Assembly: GCF_001633165.1 (NCBI RefSeq)
Contig: NZ_CP015418.1
Location: 186,001-250,000, forward strand
Source of the DNA: Rhodovulum sulfidophilum DSM 1374
GTDB taxonomy: Bacteria > Pseudomonadota > Alphaproteobacteria > Rhodobacterales > Rhodobacteraceae
DNA length: 64,000 bases
Reading direction: 5' to 3'
The translations under genes were made by a program, and so were the position numbers. The notes under the pieces were generated by a model. It ran no database searches. It was given only the letters and a program-made list of their open reading frames with translations, and was not told the DNA's origin. Of the stretch, positions 1 to 6,474 are shown piece after piece. The first letter of the stretch is position 1; every line of letters starts with the position of its first letter.

Positions 1-193
1 GGCAGTGGAGCTTGCCCTTCACCTCGGCCCAGCCTTGCCCGGTCATCTTCCGGTTTATCTGCCCCGCATCCGGCACCCAGACCCGGCCGGGTCGATGCAG
101 GTAGTTGCAGGTCACGACCTCCTCGCGCCCGCAGCCATCACAGACCACCCGCGCCCGGTTCACGCCTTTGCCCTTGATCTCATGAATGCTCAT
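1..193 (-). CDS. Small zinc-binding phage protein (partial, cut by window edge)
   Basis: The frame starts with an ATG at 193, reads [15 protein letters not shown] and runs off the left edge of the window. It contains Cys-x2-Cys (residues 18 and 21), a further Cys at 29 and another at the edge, after a Gly-Trp and several lysines, which suggests a small zinc ribbon. It starts 11 bp after the ssb stop codon on the same strand, so it belongs to the leftward operon. The function is unknown. A role in replication or recombination is suggested only by the neighbours. Confidence 0.6.
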   Translation of the reverse strand, partial: MSIHEIKGKGVNRARVVCDGCGREEVVTCNYLHRPGRVWVPDAGQINRKMTGQGWAEVKGKLHC

Positions 194-960
194 CGGGCCG
201 CGCTCAGAAGGGGATTTCGTCGTCGAGATCGGGGCCGCCATATCCGCCCGCGGGGCCGCCTGACGGACCTTGGCCGTAGCCATGGCCCCCTGCCCCCGAG
301 CCGCCCCCGTCGCCTCCGCCACTCTCCCGGCGATCCAGGAACGCGATTTCCCCGGCGAACGGGCGCACGGCGATTTCGGTCGTGTAGCGATCCTGCCCGG
401 TCTGATCCTGCCACTTGCGTGTTTCGAGCTTGCCCTCGACGTAGACCTTGGAGCCCTTGCGCAGGTATTGCTCCGCGACCCGGACCAAGCCCTCGGCCCA
501 GATCGAGACCGAATGCCATTCGGTGCGCTCGCGACGCTCGCCGGTGTTGCGGTCCTTCCAGGTCTCGGAAGTGGCGATCCGCAGGTTGCAGATCTTGCCG
601 CCGCTCTGGAAGCTGCGCACCTCGGGGTGCCTCGCCGCATTCCTTCGCGACGATGCTGCAATGGGAAAGCAAGCTGGTGACCTTCGGATCGGCATGGATC
701 GGCTGGAACACTCCGCCCGCCAGCGCCGCGAAATGGTGCGCGAAGACGGCGGCGGCCTCGGGGCGGGCCTCCGAAAGCGCGTGGGCGTAGTTGAGCCCGA
801 GACCGCCAGACCGCTTTCCGCTGCGGGGCAACTCGCTGAAAGAGGAAAGCGTCGACATGGCCAGGTTGAGAATGCTCGACGACGTTTTCAGGCCGCCCGC
901 CGCCTCGTAGGCACGGTAGACCGCATCTTGGATACTGTCGTGGGGGTTGTTGCGGGCCAT
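190..960 (-). CDS. Phage hypothetical protein, 3' part fused over ssb
   Basis: The gene starts at ATG 960 ([23 protein letters not shown]) with a GAGG ribosome-binding site about 12 bases upstream. The first ~105 residues look like real protein, rich in helix and with two Ser/Leu-rich segments. After about position 640 the same frame is only the out-of-frame reading of ssb and becomes Arg/Gly-rich, so the true C-terminus has been lost or replaced. A deletion that joined this gene to ssb would explain both damaged genes. I do not recognise the family; it may be a small regulator or replication accessory of the leftward operon. Confidence 0.45.
   Translation of the reverse strand: MARNNPHDSIQDAVYRAYEAAGGLKTSSSILNLAMSTLSSFSELPRSGKRSGGLGLNYAHALSEARPEAAAVFAHHFAALAGGVFQPIHADPKVTSLLSHCSIVAKECGEAPRGAQLPERRQDLQPADRHFRDLEGPQHRRASRAHRMAFGLDLGRGLGPGRGAIPAQGLQGLRRGQARNTQVAGSDRAGSLHDRNRRAPVRRGNRVPGSPGEWRRRRGRLGGRGPWLRPRSVRRPRGRIWRPRSRRRNPLLSAAR
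204..695 (-). CDS. ssb: Single-stranded DNA-binding protein with disrupted N-terminus
   Basis: From about codon 24 onward this is a clear SSB: an OB-fold segment with [18 protein letters not shown], then WHSVSIWAE and [15 protein letters not shown] Gly-rich linker follows, and the acidic tip DLDDEIPF that recruits partner proteins. The normal SSB start, of the form MAGSVNKVILIGNLGRD, is missing. The upstream codons read instead as a shadow of the preceding gene, whose frame is one base away. The ATG at 695 is the only start in this frame but gives an unrelated leader. Loss of the first beta strand should damage the OB fold, so this is probably a pseudogene, or half of a fusion made by frameshift or by an indel in the CCCC run near 622. 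Confidence 0.7.
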   Translation of the reverse strand: MPIRRSPACFPIAASSRRNAARHPEVRSFQSGGKICNLRIATSETWKDRNTGERRERTEWHSVSIWAEGLVRVAEQYLRKGSKVYVEGKLETRKWQDQTGQDRYTTEIAVRPFAGEIAFLDRRESGGGDGGGSGAGGHGYGQGPSGGPAGGYGGPDLDDEIPF

Positions 961-1078
961 GCCGAAAAACCTCGGGTCTATTTCGATTGCTGTTCAGCCG
1001 CCCCGCACGCACTCTCGGCGCATGGAGCAAAGCCATTTTCATCGTTCATTTGAGGAATGGGGGACCGGGGGCGCGGCA

Positions 1079-1318
1079 TCAGGCGGCGTCCCCGGAAATT
1101 TGCGGCGTGGGGTGCGCATCGGCTACGTTCGGCCAATTTTCCCCGAACCAAGCAATCGCTGCGTTGAAGCGGCGCGTAGTGATGTCGCCCCCCGCCCTCA
1201 GCGCGGCGAGTTTCTTGGTGTCGCCAAAGACCCGGTAAGATACCGTGGTGTCTTCCGCGACACCCGCGGCCAGCTTATAGGCATCGGCCAGCCGAAGAAG
1301 ATGTTCGATGGTTTGCAT
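1079..1318 (-). CDS. Small phage protein divergent from the repressor
   Basis: This is a 79-residue protein beginning MQTIEHLLRLADAYKLAAG, with TVSYRVFGDTKKLAALR and a Trp-containing C-terminal third. It is the first gene of the leftward operon and diverges from the CI-type repressor across an 85-bp control region with three operator copies. That is the position of cro, N or cII-like regulators in lambdoid phages. The segment with TTRRFNAAIAWF could be a recognition helix, but no family is recognised and the DNA-binding role is inferred from position only. Confidence 0.65.
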   Translation of the reverse strand: MQTIEHLLRLADAYKLAAGVAEDTTVSYRVFGDTKKLAALRAGGDITTRRFNAAIAWFGENWPNVADAHPTPQISGDAA

Positions 1319-1328
1319 GCCTGACGTA

Positions 1329-1404
1329 TGCGGTTTTATTACCGCACCGTCAACGGTTATCTTACCGCTAACTCAACACCAAAGCGTGCGGCAGAATAAC
1401 CGCA
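1329..1404. promoter_or_regulatory. Repressor operator cluster, three 18-bp sites
   Basis: Three inverted repeats of the form NNCGGYN6ACCGNN are visible. Site 1 is at 1329-1346 (TGCGGT, six bases, ACCGCA). Site 2 is at 1352-1369 (AACGGT/ACCGCT). Site 3 is at 1387-1404 (TGCGGC/ACCGCA) and touches the ATG of the repressor gene. Centres are 23 and 35 bp apart. The cluster lies between the divergent 79-codon gene and the repressor, so it should control both. The repressor as ligand is inferred from position and from the second cluster at 5794-5840. Confidence 0.8.
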
Positions 1405-2057
1405 TGGCACTGCAAGACATCCTCGACCGCATCACGCAGCAACGCGAGAAACTCGGCATATCCGAGGGGGCGCTGTCCCTTCAGGCAGGCTTGTCTCGTG
1501 ACGGAATCCGCAACTGGCGGCGCCGCCTTGAAAAAGGGGAAGACGCAGCAGGAGCCACCATATCCGCGCTCGCCGGAGTGGCACGCGCCCTTAGCGTCTC
1601 CGAGACGTGGCTAATTCATGGAATCGGAGACGGCCCAGACACTCCGACCATCGCAATAGCAGGCGCAGTCGGCGCCGGGGCACGTGTGCCGGTCTTCGAC
1701 GCCTACGAGAAGGGTGACGGCCCACAGGTGGAGTGCCCACCCGGCCTGTCGCCGCACAATATCGTTGCTGTCGAAATCGAGGGCGACAGCATGGAGCCGG
1801 TCTATTCAGCCGGCGATCTGCTGTTCTACACGCGCTGGTCGGACGGAAGCGTGCCCAGCGAGGCCGTAGGCAAGCGATGCGTTTGCGAGTGCGAAGAGGG
1901 GCTAGGCTGGGTGAAGGTTGTTCGCCAGGGCCGCGAGCCTGGGCTGTTCGACCTGCACAGCTTCAACGACCAAACGCCAGTGATGTACGGGGTCCGGCTC
2001 AAATGGGCGGCACCGATCAAGCTCCATTGGCCGGCGGAGCTGGCGCGCAGGGTCTAG
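1404..2057 (+). CDS. CI/LexA-type phage repressor with S24 peptidase domain
   Basis: This is a 217-residue protein. Residues 8-70 form a helix-turn-helix domain (LSLQAGLSRDGIRNWRRRLEKG). The C-terminal domain is a peptidase S24 fold with catalytic Ser129 in GDSMEPVYSAGD and Lys171 in GWVKVVRQG. The Gly/Ala-rich linker at 86-93 is the likely self-cleavage site, so the protein is expected to be inactivated through RecA after DNA damage. I start it at ATG 1404 rather than at upstream in-frame codons, because those would read through the operators. Site 3 overlaps this start, implying autoregulation. It should maintain lysogeny. Confidence 0.92.
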   Translation: MALQDILDRITQQREKLGISEGALSLQAGLSRDGIRNWRRRLEKGEDAAGATISALAGVARALSVSETWLIHGIGDGPDTPTIAIAGAVGAGARVPVFDAYEKGDGPQVECPPGLSPHNIVAVEIEGDSMEPVYSAGDLLFYTRWSDGSVPSEAVGKRCVCECEEGLGWVKVVRQGREPGLFDLHSFNDQTPVMYGVRLKWAAPIKLHWPAELARRV

Positions 2058-2172
2058 GCGTTGGTGCCGATGGGCGGGAACCGGACGTTCGCTGCGCCTT
2101 GGGCGAACCGCGGCGATTGCGCAAAAGCGGACCTAAGCGCGTTGATCCACTGGCGCACTTACAATCGCTCGA

Positions 2173-2194
2173 TACTTGACGTCTCGATCAAGTA
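2173..2194. repeat. Inverted repeat downstream of the repressor gene
   Basis: Two perfect 7-bp arms, TACTTGA and TCAAGTA, are separated by 8 bases. It lies 115 bp after the repressor stop in the gap before the methyltransferase gene. No T-tract follows, so it is as likely a protein-binding site as a terminator. Confidence 0.4.
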
Positions 2195-2313
2195 GGTTTT
2201 CCGGCTGCTGTTGCACACCCCCCAACAGGGCAGGGAAAGGTGGGAGGCGGCAGCCTATATCTTCAATGGAAGGACATGAAACCGCTGTCTTTCGCAGCGC
2301 TAACCCGTCTGGC

Positions 2314-2345
2314 GGGGCACATTCCTCAGAGGAACGGCGTGCCCC
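2314..2345. repeat. Nested inverted repeat upstream of the methyltransferase gene
   Basis: The outer arms GGGGCAC and GTGCCCC (2314-2320, 2339-2345) enclose an inner hairpin TTCCT-CAG-AGGAA at 2322-2334. It sits about 40 bp before the proposed promoter of the restriction-modification unit. It may be the terminator of the repressor transcript or an upstream regulatory site; the sequence alone does not decide. Apart from this, the 7-bp repeat and the promoter, the 389-bp gap 2058-2446 shows no gene. Confidence 0.4.
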
Positions 2346-2386
2346 ACCGGACGCATGGTGAAGTCGTCTGACTTCGTCGTTTGTTC

Positions 2387-2415
2387 TTGATTAAAGTGAT
2401 TCAGATAGACATTAT
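2387..2415 (+). promoter_or_regulatory. Predicted promoter of the restriction-modification unit
   Basis: TTGATT and CATTAT are separated by 17 bp, in an AT-richer stretch 32 bp before the methyltransferase ATG. None of the 18-bp phage operators overlaps it, so the unit is predicted to be expressed in the lysogen. Confidence 0.5.
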
Positions 2416-2446
2416 GTCAGAAAAATTCCCAGAGTGGGGCTGACAC

Positions 2447-3673
2447 ATGCAGGCTGACTTTTCGACGCTCCTGGCGCAGGCCGGATACACTGTGCCAGAG
2501 GCAGCGCGCCTGCTTGGCTATTCTGAAGGCCATATCTATCGCTGGAAGCGCGGCGAAGAAATCCCTCGTGAAAGCGTGATTCGCCTGCTGAACATGGAGA
2601 TCGAGCGGCGTCGCGATGCTGGCGATGCGGAAAAGGCCTTTACCTTCATTGACCTCTTCGCCGGGATCGGTGGGCTGCGGCGGGCAATGGAGAGCGCGGG
2701 CGGACGCTGCATCTTCACTTCGGAGAGGGACAAATACGCCCAGCAGACCTATATGGCGAACTTTCCCGACAACCGGCTTCCGGTAGGCGATATCCGGGAG
2801 GTCGAGGCCGAGGATATCCCCGCACATGACGTGCTGGTCGCGGGCTTTCCCTGCCAACCCTTCTCAATCGCCGGGGTATCCAAGAAGAACGCGCTCGGCC
2901 GCGCGCATGGTTTTGAGGATGAAACCCAGGGAACGCTGTTCTTCGATGTGCTGCGCATCCTGATGCATCACCGCCCTGCGGGTTTCATGCTGGAGAACGT
3001 CAAGAACCTGAAAAGCCACGATAAAGGCCGGACCTTCGAGGTGATCCGCCGTAAGCTGACGGAGGAGCTGGGCTACACGCTGGAAACCCGGATCATCGAC
3101 GCGGGGCATTTCGTACCACAGCACCGTGAGCGGATTGTGATGGTCGGCTTCCGCGTGGCGACCGGGTTCAGCTTCGATGATGTGCATCTCCCTGCTTACG
3201 GCACCAAACGGATGCGCCATATTCTGCACCCCGAAAATGGCACGGAACAGCCCGAGGGCCATTTCACCGTTGGGCCGGACGCCGCGGTCAGCGACAAATA
3301 CACCTTGACCGACAAGCTCTGGGCTTATCTGCAAGGCTATGCCGCGAAGCATAAGGCCAAGGGGAATGGTTTCGGCTTTGGTATGGTGGACGGTGACAGT
3401 ATCTCACGCACGTTGTCGGCCCGCTATTACAAGGACGGCTCTGAAATTCTGGTCAGTCGGGGCGAAGGGAACAACCCACGCCGCCTGACGCCGCGCGAAT
3501 GCGCACGGCTGATGGGCTACCCGGATGACTTCCGGATCCCGGTGTCTGATACCCAGGCCTACAAACAGTTCGGCAATTCGGTGGCCGTGCCTGTCTTCGC
3601 CGAGGTGGCAAAAGTCATGGCGCCGCACATCCTGTCACTGACAAAAGCTGAACCGCTCAAGAAAGTTGGCTGA
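2447..3673 (+). CDS. dcm: DNA (cytosine-5)-methyltransferase, Dcm/M.EcoRII-like
   Basis: This 408-residue enzyme would methylate carbon 5 of cytosine in its target, using S-adenosylmethionine. Motif I is FAGIGG (71-76), the catalytic motif IV is PCQPFS with Cys136, motif VI is ENV (183-185), motif VIII is QHRERI (225-230), and QFGNSVAVPV near the end is motif X. Residues 12-55 form a helix-turn-helix (TVPEAARLLGYSEGHIYRWK), as in Dcm, M.EcoRII and M.SsoII, where such extensions can autoregulate the gene. The gene heads a unit with vsr and a restriction enzyme. A CCWGG-type target is inferred from the Vsr and EcoRII-like partners. AT content is visibly higher than in the flanking phage genes, fitting acquisition as a cassette. 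Confidence 0.92.
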   Translation: MQADFSTLLAQAGYTVPEAARLLGYSEGHIYRWKRGEEIPRESVIRLLNMEIERRRDAGDAEKAFTFIDLFAGIGGLRRAMESAGGRCIFTSERDKYAQQTYMANFPDNRLPVGDIREVEAEDIPAHDVLVAGFPCQPFSIAGVSKKNALGRAHGFEDETQGTLFFDVLRILMHHRPAGFMLENVKNLKSHDKGRTFEVIRRKLTEELGYTLETRIIDAGHFVPQHRERIVMVGFRVATGFSFDDVHLPAYGTKRMRHILHPENGTEQPEGHFTVGPDAAVSDKYTLTDKLWAYLQGYAAKHKAKGNGFGFGMVDGDSISRTLSARYYKDGSEILVSRGEGNNPRRLTPRECARLMGYPDDFRIPVSDTQAYKQFGNSVAVPVFAEVAKVMAPHILSLTKAEPLKKVG

Positions 3674-4142
3674 CGTTCACGACAACAAGACCCGCAGCCG
3701 CAACATGGCGGCGATCCGGGGCGCTGACACCAAACCGGAAATGCTGATCCGGCGCGGGCTTCATGCCAGTGGCTTCCGCTATCGCCTCCATGACCGGAAA
3801 CTACCGGGGAAGCCGGACATCGTGCTACCAAAGCACTGTTCTGTGATTTTCGTCAATGGCTGCTTCTGGCATGGTCACGACTGTCCCCTCTTTCGATGGC
3901 CTGCAACACGGCAGGAGTTCTGGCGCGCAAAGATCACCGGCAACATGGAGAGAGATGCCCGGAATATCGGTATGCTGCTCGCCTCCGGCTGGCGTGTTGC
4001 GACGGTCTGGGAATGTGCGTTGAAAGGGCGCGGCAGGTTATCGCCGGAGGCGGTGATTGACTCCCTCTCCCGATGGATATGTTCTGGTGACCAAAGGCTG
4101 AATCTCGAAGGCCTGCACACAGAAACAGGCGGCCTGATTTGA
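3666..4142 (+). CDS. vsr: Very short patch repair endonuclease Vsr
   Basis: Vsr nicks next to the T of T:G mismatches that arise when 5-methylcytosine deaminates in the methylase target. The protein has 158 residues. KPDIVLP carries the catalytic Asp51, followed by FVNGCFWHGHDCPLF with the zinc/active-site Cys and His residues. The start is a TTG at 3666 that overlaps the end of the methyltransferase gene by 8 bp, which implies translational coupling. Pairing Vsr with a cytosine methyltransferase is typical, because the two have opposing effects on mutation at the same sites. Confidence 0.92.
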   Translation: MADVHDNKTRSRNMAAIRGADTKPEMLIRRGLHASGFRYRLHDRKLPGKPDIVLPKHCSVIFVNGCFWHGHDCPLFRWPATRQEFWRAKITGNMERDARNIGMLLASGWRVATVWECALKGRGRLSPEAVIDSLSRWICSGDQRLNLEGLHTETGGLI

Positions 4143-5509
4143 ACGAGCAGGGTATTTTCGATTTTGCAGGTGAAGGCGGCGGTCATGCCGGGCTTCTGAC
4201 GGACCTTCTGAGCCGGGCCGAGCGGGTTCTGGTCAAAAAGCTTTCGAACAATGACCGGGACTGGGCACGCTACGACAACAAGCACCAGGCCGGGGTCTAT
4301 ATTCCCGCCGAACAGCGCGAGGGCGGGTTCTTTCCGCCGCTGGAGGTCAAGGTGCGCAAAGACCCGGATGCCGCCCCGATCCGGGAAGCCTGGTTCGATA
4401 CACTCTGGCCGGAGGCTTCGGGCGGCGCGCGATCCAAACGCAGCCGGATCGTACATTACACGAGTAAGGGCCCCGAGACGCATATGACGCGCCTGCCGAA
4501 AGAGTGCTTTGAGCAGCTCTCACCGGCCTCTTTCCTAATGATGGGGCGGTATAGGCAGGGCGAAAACACTGTCTACGAATGCCTGACTATCGATTCCGCC
4601 AGCGATGAAGCCGACCTGCTTCTGACGCAACTCGATATCACGCCGGATTTTCTGATCGGTGAGTTTGAGCCCGCTGAGGTCCGGGCGAAGGAACAAAACC
4701 GGGTTCTGGATTTTGCAGAAGAGCTGATCGCAGCCTGGAAGGCAGGCACGATCGTCGAATTCGGCCGCTTCCGTGCGGCCATGCCGAAAACTGAGGAACT
4801 GGCCGGGCTGGCGCGTACCCGTTACCTCGAAACCCACGGCCTGGACTGCCTCGATCCTTTCGCTATCGAGCGCCCCGGTGATGCGCTTCGTGAGATAAGC
4901 CGCAGCATCGAATGGGATATGTTCCGTGACTTCCAGCGCCGTGAGCGGGCCGTCGAACTGGTACGCATCGTCTTGGGTGACGCACCACGCGACATGACCG
5001 TCGCAGAATTCATCCGTCAGCTTATCAATGAGCTGCCCCGGATTGACGCGCTGATGCTCTCAGCGAGCCAGCAACGGAAATCTCGGGCGGGCTATTCCTA
5101 CGAACACCATATCGAAGCCATGCTGAGCGGCGGGAAGATCCCGTTCGAAAAACAGGTGGTCATCGAGGCGAAAAAGCGTCCCGACTTCATCCTTCCCTCA
5201 CTAGCTTTCATCAGCAGTGGCGAAGCCACAGCCGCGAAGGGCCTGATCTTGAGCGCCAAAACCACCCTGCGCGAACGCTGGAAACAGGTTGAGCGGGAGA
5301 AGGGCGAGCGCAGGCTCTATCTGACAACGGTCGACGAAAATATCGCAGGCAATGCCATTCAGGATATGGAAGGCATCGGCGTGCAACTGGTGATCCCCGA
5401 AAGCCTTATGGACGCCAAAGAGACCGAATACGCCGGACGCGCGAACGTTCTGACCTTCCGGCGGTTCTGTGATGAAGTCATACAGCCAAACCTGAAGGTT
5501 TGGCTGTAG
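4139..5509 (+). CDS. EcoRII-like type II restriction endonuclease
   Basis: This 456-residue protein begins at a TTG (4139) overlapping the vsr stop codon by 4 bp. The C-terminal ~190 residues match the EcoRII catalytic domain: HHIEAMLSGG with Glu326, then KKRPDFILPS with Asp349, and SAKTTLRERWKQV with Lys374, a PD-(D/E)XK arrangement. The N-terminal ~180 residues should be the EcoRII-N effector DNA-binding domain; NDRDWARYDNKHQAGVYIP is conserved in that family. EcoRII cuts CCWGG and needs two sites. The same specificity here is inferred from the adjacent Dcm-like enzyme and Vsr. The length is a little above the ~400 residues of EcoRII. Confidence 0.88.
   Translation: MNEQGIFDFAGEGGGHAGLLTDLLSRAERVLVKKLSNNDRDWARYDNKHQAGVYIPAEQREGGFFPPLEVKVRKDPDAAPIREAWFDTLWPEASGGARSKRSRIVHYTSKGPETHMTRLPKECFEQLSPASFLMMGRYRQGENTVYECLTIDSASDEADLLLTQLDITPDFLIGEFEPAEVRAKEQNRVLDFAEELIAAWKAGTIVEFGRFRAAMPKTEELAGLARTRYLETHGLDCLDPFAIERPGDALREISRSIEWDMFRDFQRRERAVELVRIVLGDAPRDMTVAEFIRQLINELPRIDALMLSASQQRKSRAGYSYEHHIEAMLSGGKIPFEKQVVIEAKKRPDFILPSLAFISSGEATAAKGLILSAKTTLRERWKQVEREKGERRLYLTTVDENIAGNAIQDMEGIGVQLVIPESLMDAKETEYAGRANVLTFRRFCDEVIQPNLKVWL
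5481..5508 (+). terminator. 12-bp perfect hairpin overlapping the end of the restriction gene
   Basis: The arms TACAGCCAAACC and GGTTTGGCTGTA pair perfectly around a TGAA loop. The hairpin covers the last codons and the first two bases of the stop codon of the restriction enzyme gene. No T-run follows, so it is either a factor-dependent terminator or a stabiliser of the mRNA 3' end. It marks the edge of the cassette. Confidence 0.55.
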
Positions 5510-5793
5510 CAAGAAGATCGCTTGTTTAAGCATGGGCCGCAAGCCGCCGTCTGTTGCGCCTAAGACGAAAGGCTGAGCAGCGCCATCTGCTGCTTTGGTT
5601 GAGATCAGGTGCATCGGCCAAGTCAATGTCCGCTTTGCGCGGGTGCCGACGGGTGATGCAGGCAACTCCGAAAGTCCGCTATCGGCAGAGCGCGGCTAGT
5701 AACGCGGGACCGCCTGTGCGGGGGTTTTCATGCCGTCAGCCCGGGGCTGATGGTGAGGGGATAGTGCTAGGCGGGGTCAAGCGCTAGGCTAAG
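5510..5793. other. Non-coding spacer after the restriction unit
   Basis: No convincing gene is seen. The stretch holds two direct copies of GCTAGGC (5766-5772 and 5783-5789) just before the second operator cluster, and a weak CCGC-CTGT-GCGG hairpin followed by GGGTTTT near 5710-5727. It separates the restriction cassette from the phage rightward promoter. Confidence 0.4.
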
Positions 5794-5846
5794 TACGGTT
5801 TTATTACCGCATTAATCTTGACTGCGGTAATTTTACCGTATATTGC
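5794..5846 (+). promoter_or_regulatory. Second operator cluster and promoter of the rightward operon
   Basis: Two 18-bp sites match those beside the repressor gene. Site 4 (5794-5811) is TACGGT/ACCGCA with the same TTTATT centre as site 1. Site 5 (5823-5840) is TGCGGT/ACCGTA. Their centres are 29 bp apart. A -35-like TTGACT (5818-5823) and a -10-like TATTGC (5841-5846, 17-bp spacing; TATATT at 15 bp is an alternative) lie across site 5, so bound repressor would block transcription into the gene at 5877. This corresponds to the distal operator/promoter of a lambda-like switch. Confidence 0.75.
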
Positions 5847-5876
5847 CTCCTTGCAACCACAGCAAGGGGACACCCC

Positions 5877-6002
5877 ATGCACGACACATCCACCACCCCC
5901 ATCTGGCGCGGCTTCGCCCTCGCGCTGTTCATCGCCGGGACCCAGCTCGGGTTGATCGCCGCGGCCTTCCATTTCCTCGCAACCCTGCGGGGGGCACTGT
6001 GA
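5877..6002 (+). CDS. 41-residue single-span membrane peptide
   Basis: The first gene after the rightward promoter, ATG at 5877, has an AAGGGG ribosome-binding site about 8 bases upstream. A short polar start is followed by one hydrophobic helix (FALALFIAGTQLGLIAAAF) and a short basic tail. Its stop overlaps the next start as TGATG. The function is unknown. Early-expressed small phage membrane proteins often modify the host, but nothing here shows that directly. Confidence 0.6.
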   Translation: MHDTSTTPIWRGFALALFIAGTQLGLIAAAFHFLATLRGAL

Positions 6003-6238
6003 TGCTGGCGCTGAATGGACCCCACTGGCTGGTGATGACCGATTTCGGCCCCCTTGGCGTCGGTGCACCCGATCCCGCTGCGACATGGGACGACGCGCTG
6101 GACCAGCTCGCTGCCGCTGCTGACGAGGACCGGCTCGCCCGGGTCTTCCGCCTCGACTTCAACACCCCGGCCATGACCGAGGTCACGGACGAAGCGTGGC
6201 GCGGGCTCGAGGGCCGCCTCGCGGGGATGGCGGCATGA
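6002..6238 (+). CDS. Small acidic phage protein
   Basis: This is a 78-residue protein beginning MLALNGPHWLVMTDFGPLG. Asp and Glu are frequent and it has a helical C-terminal half (TWDDALDQLAAAADEDRLAR). Start and stop overlap both neighbours by a few bases, consistent with coupled translation in the early operon. No family is recognised. Confidence 0.65.
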   Translation: MLALNGPHWLVMTDFGPLGVGAPDPAATWDDALDQLAAAADEDRLARVFRLDFNTPAMTEVTDEAWRGLEGRLAGMAA

Positions 6239-6474
6239 TCGGCCCTCTCCGCACCGCCGAGGCGCTGGACCCGATCAGCACGCCGCAGGGCCGGGCCGAG
6301 GCCCGCGACCGCCGCCGGGCGATCCTGCGCGAAGCGGCCCGGGCCGCGCGCTGGCTGGCCTGGACCTCCCTTGGCCTGCTTGTGATCGGTCTGATCGGCC
6401 ACGTCGCCGACAAGGCCATCGGGCAGGTGATCCACGACATGCACGGACGCGAGGTAAGCCAATGGGCGAACTGA
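6235..6474 (+). CDS. Small phage protein with one membrane segment
   Basis: This is a 79-residue protein from ATG 6235, overlapping the previous stop by 4 bp. The N-terminal part is Arg-rich and charged. Residues about 40-62 (WLAWTSLGLLVIGLIGHVA) form one hydrophobic helix. It overlaps the ERF-family gene by 13 bp. The function is not recognised. Confidence 0.6.
   Translation: MIGPLRTAEALDPISTPQGRAEARDRRRAILREAARAARWLAWTSLGLLVIGLIGHVADKAIGQVIHDMHGREVSQWAN

Noticed and set aside
978..1049. Possible 23-codon gene on the minus strand before the gene at 960
   Set aside because: It starts MNDENGFAPC but has no ribosome-binding site and no recognisable feature.
5554..5787. 77-codon open frame in the spacer after the restriction gene
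   Set aside because: Arg/Gly/Ser-rich, no ribosome-binding site, no similarity; it ends at the operator cluster and looks like chance.
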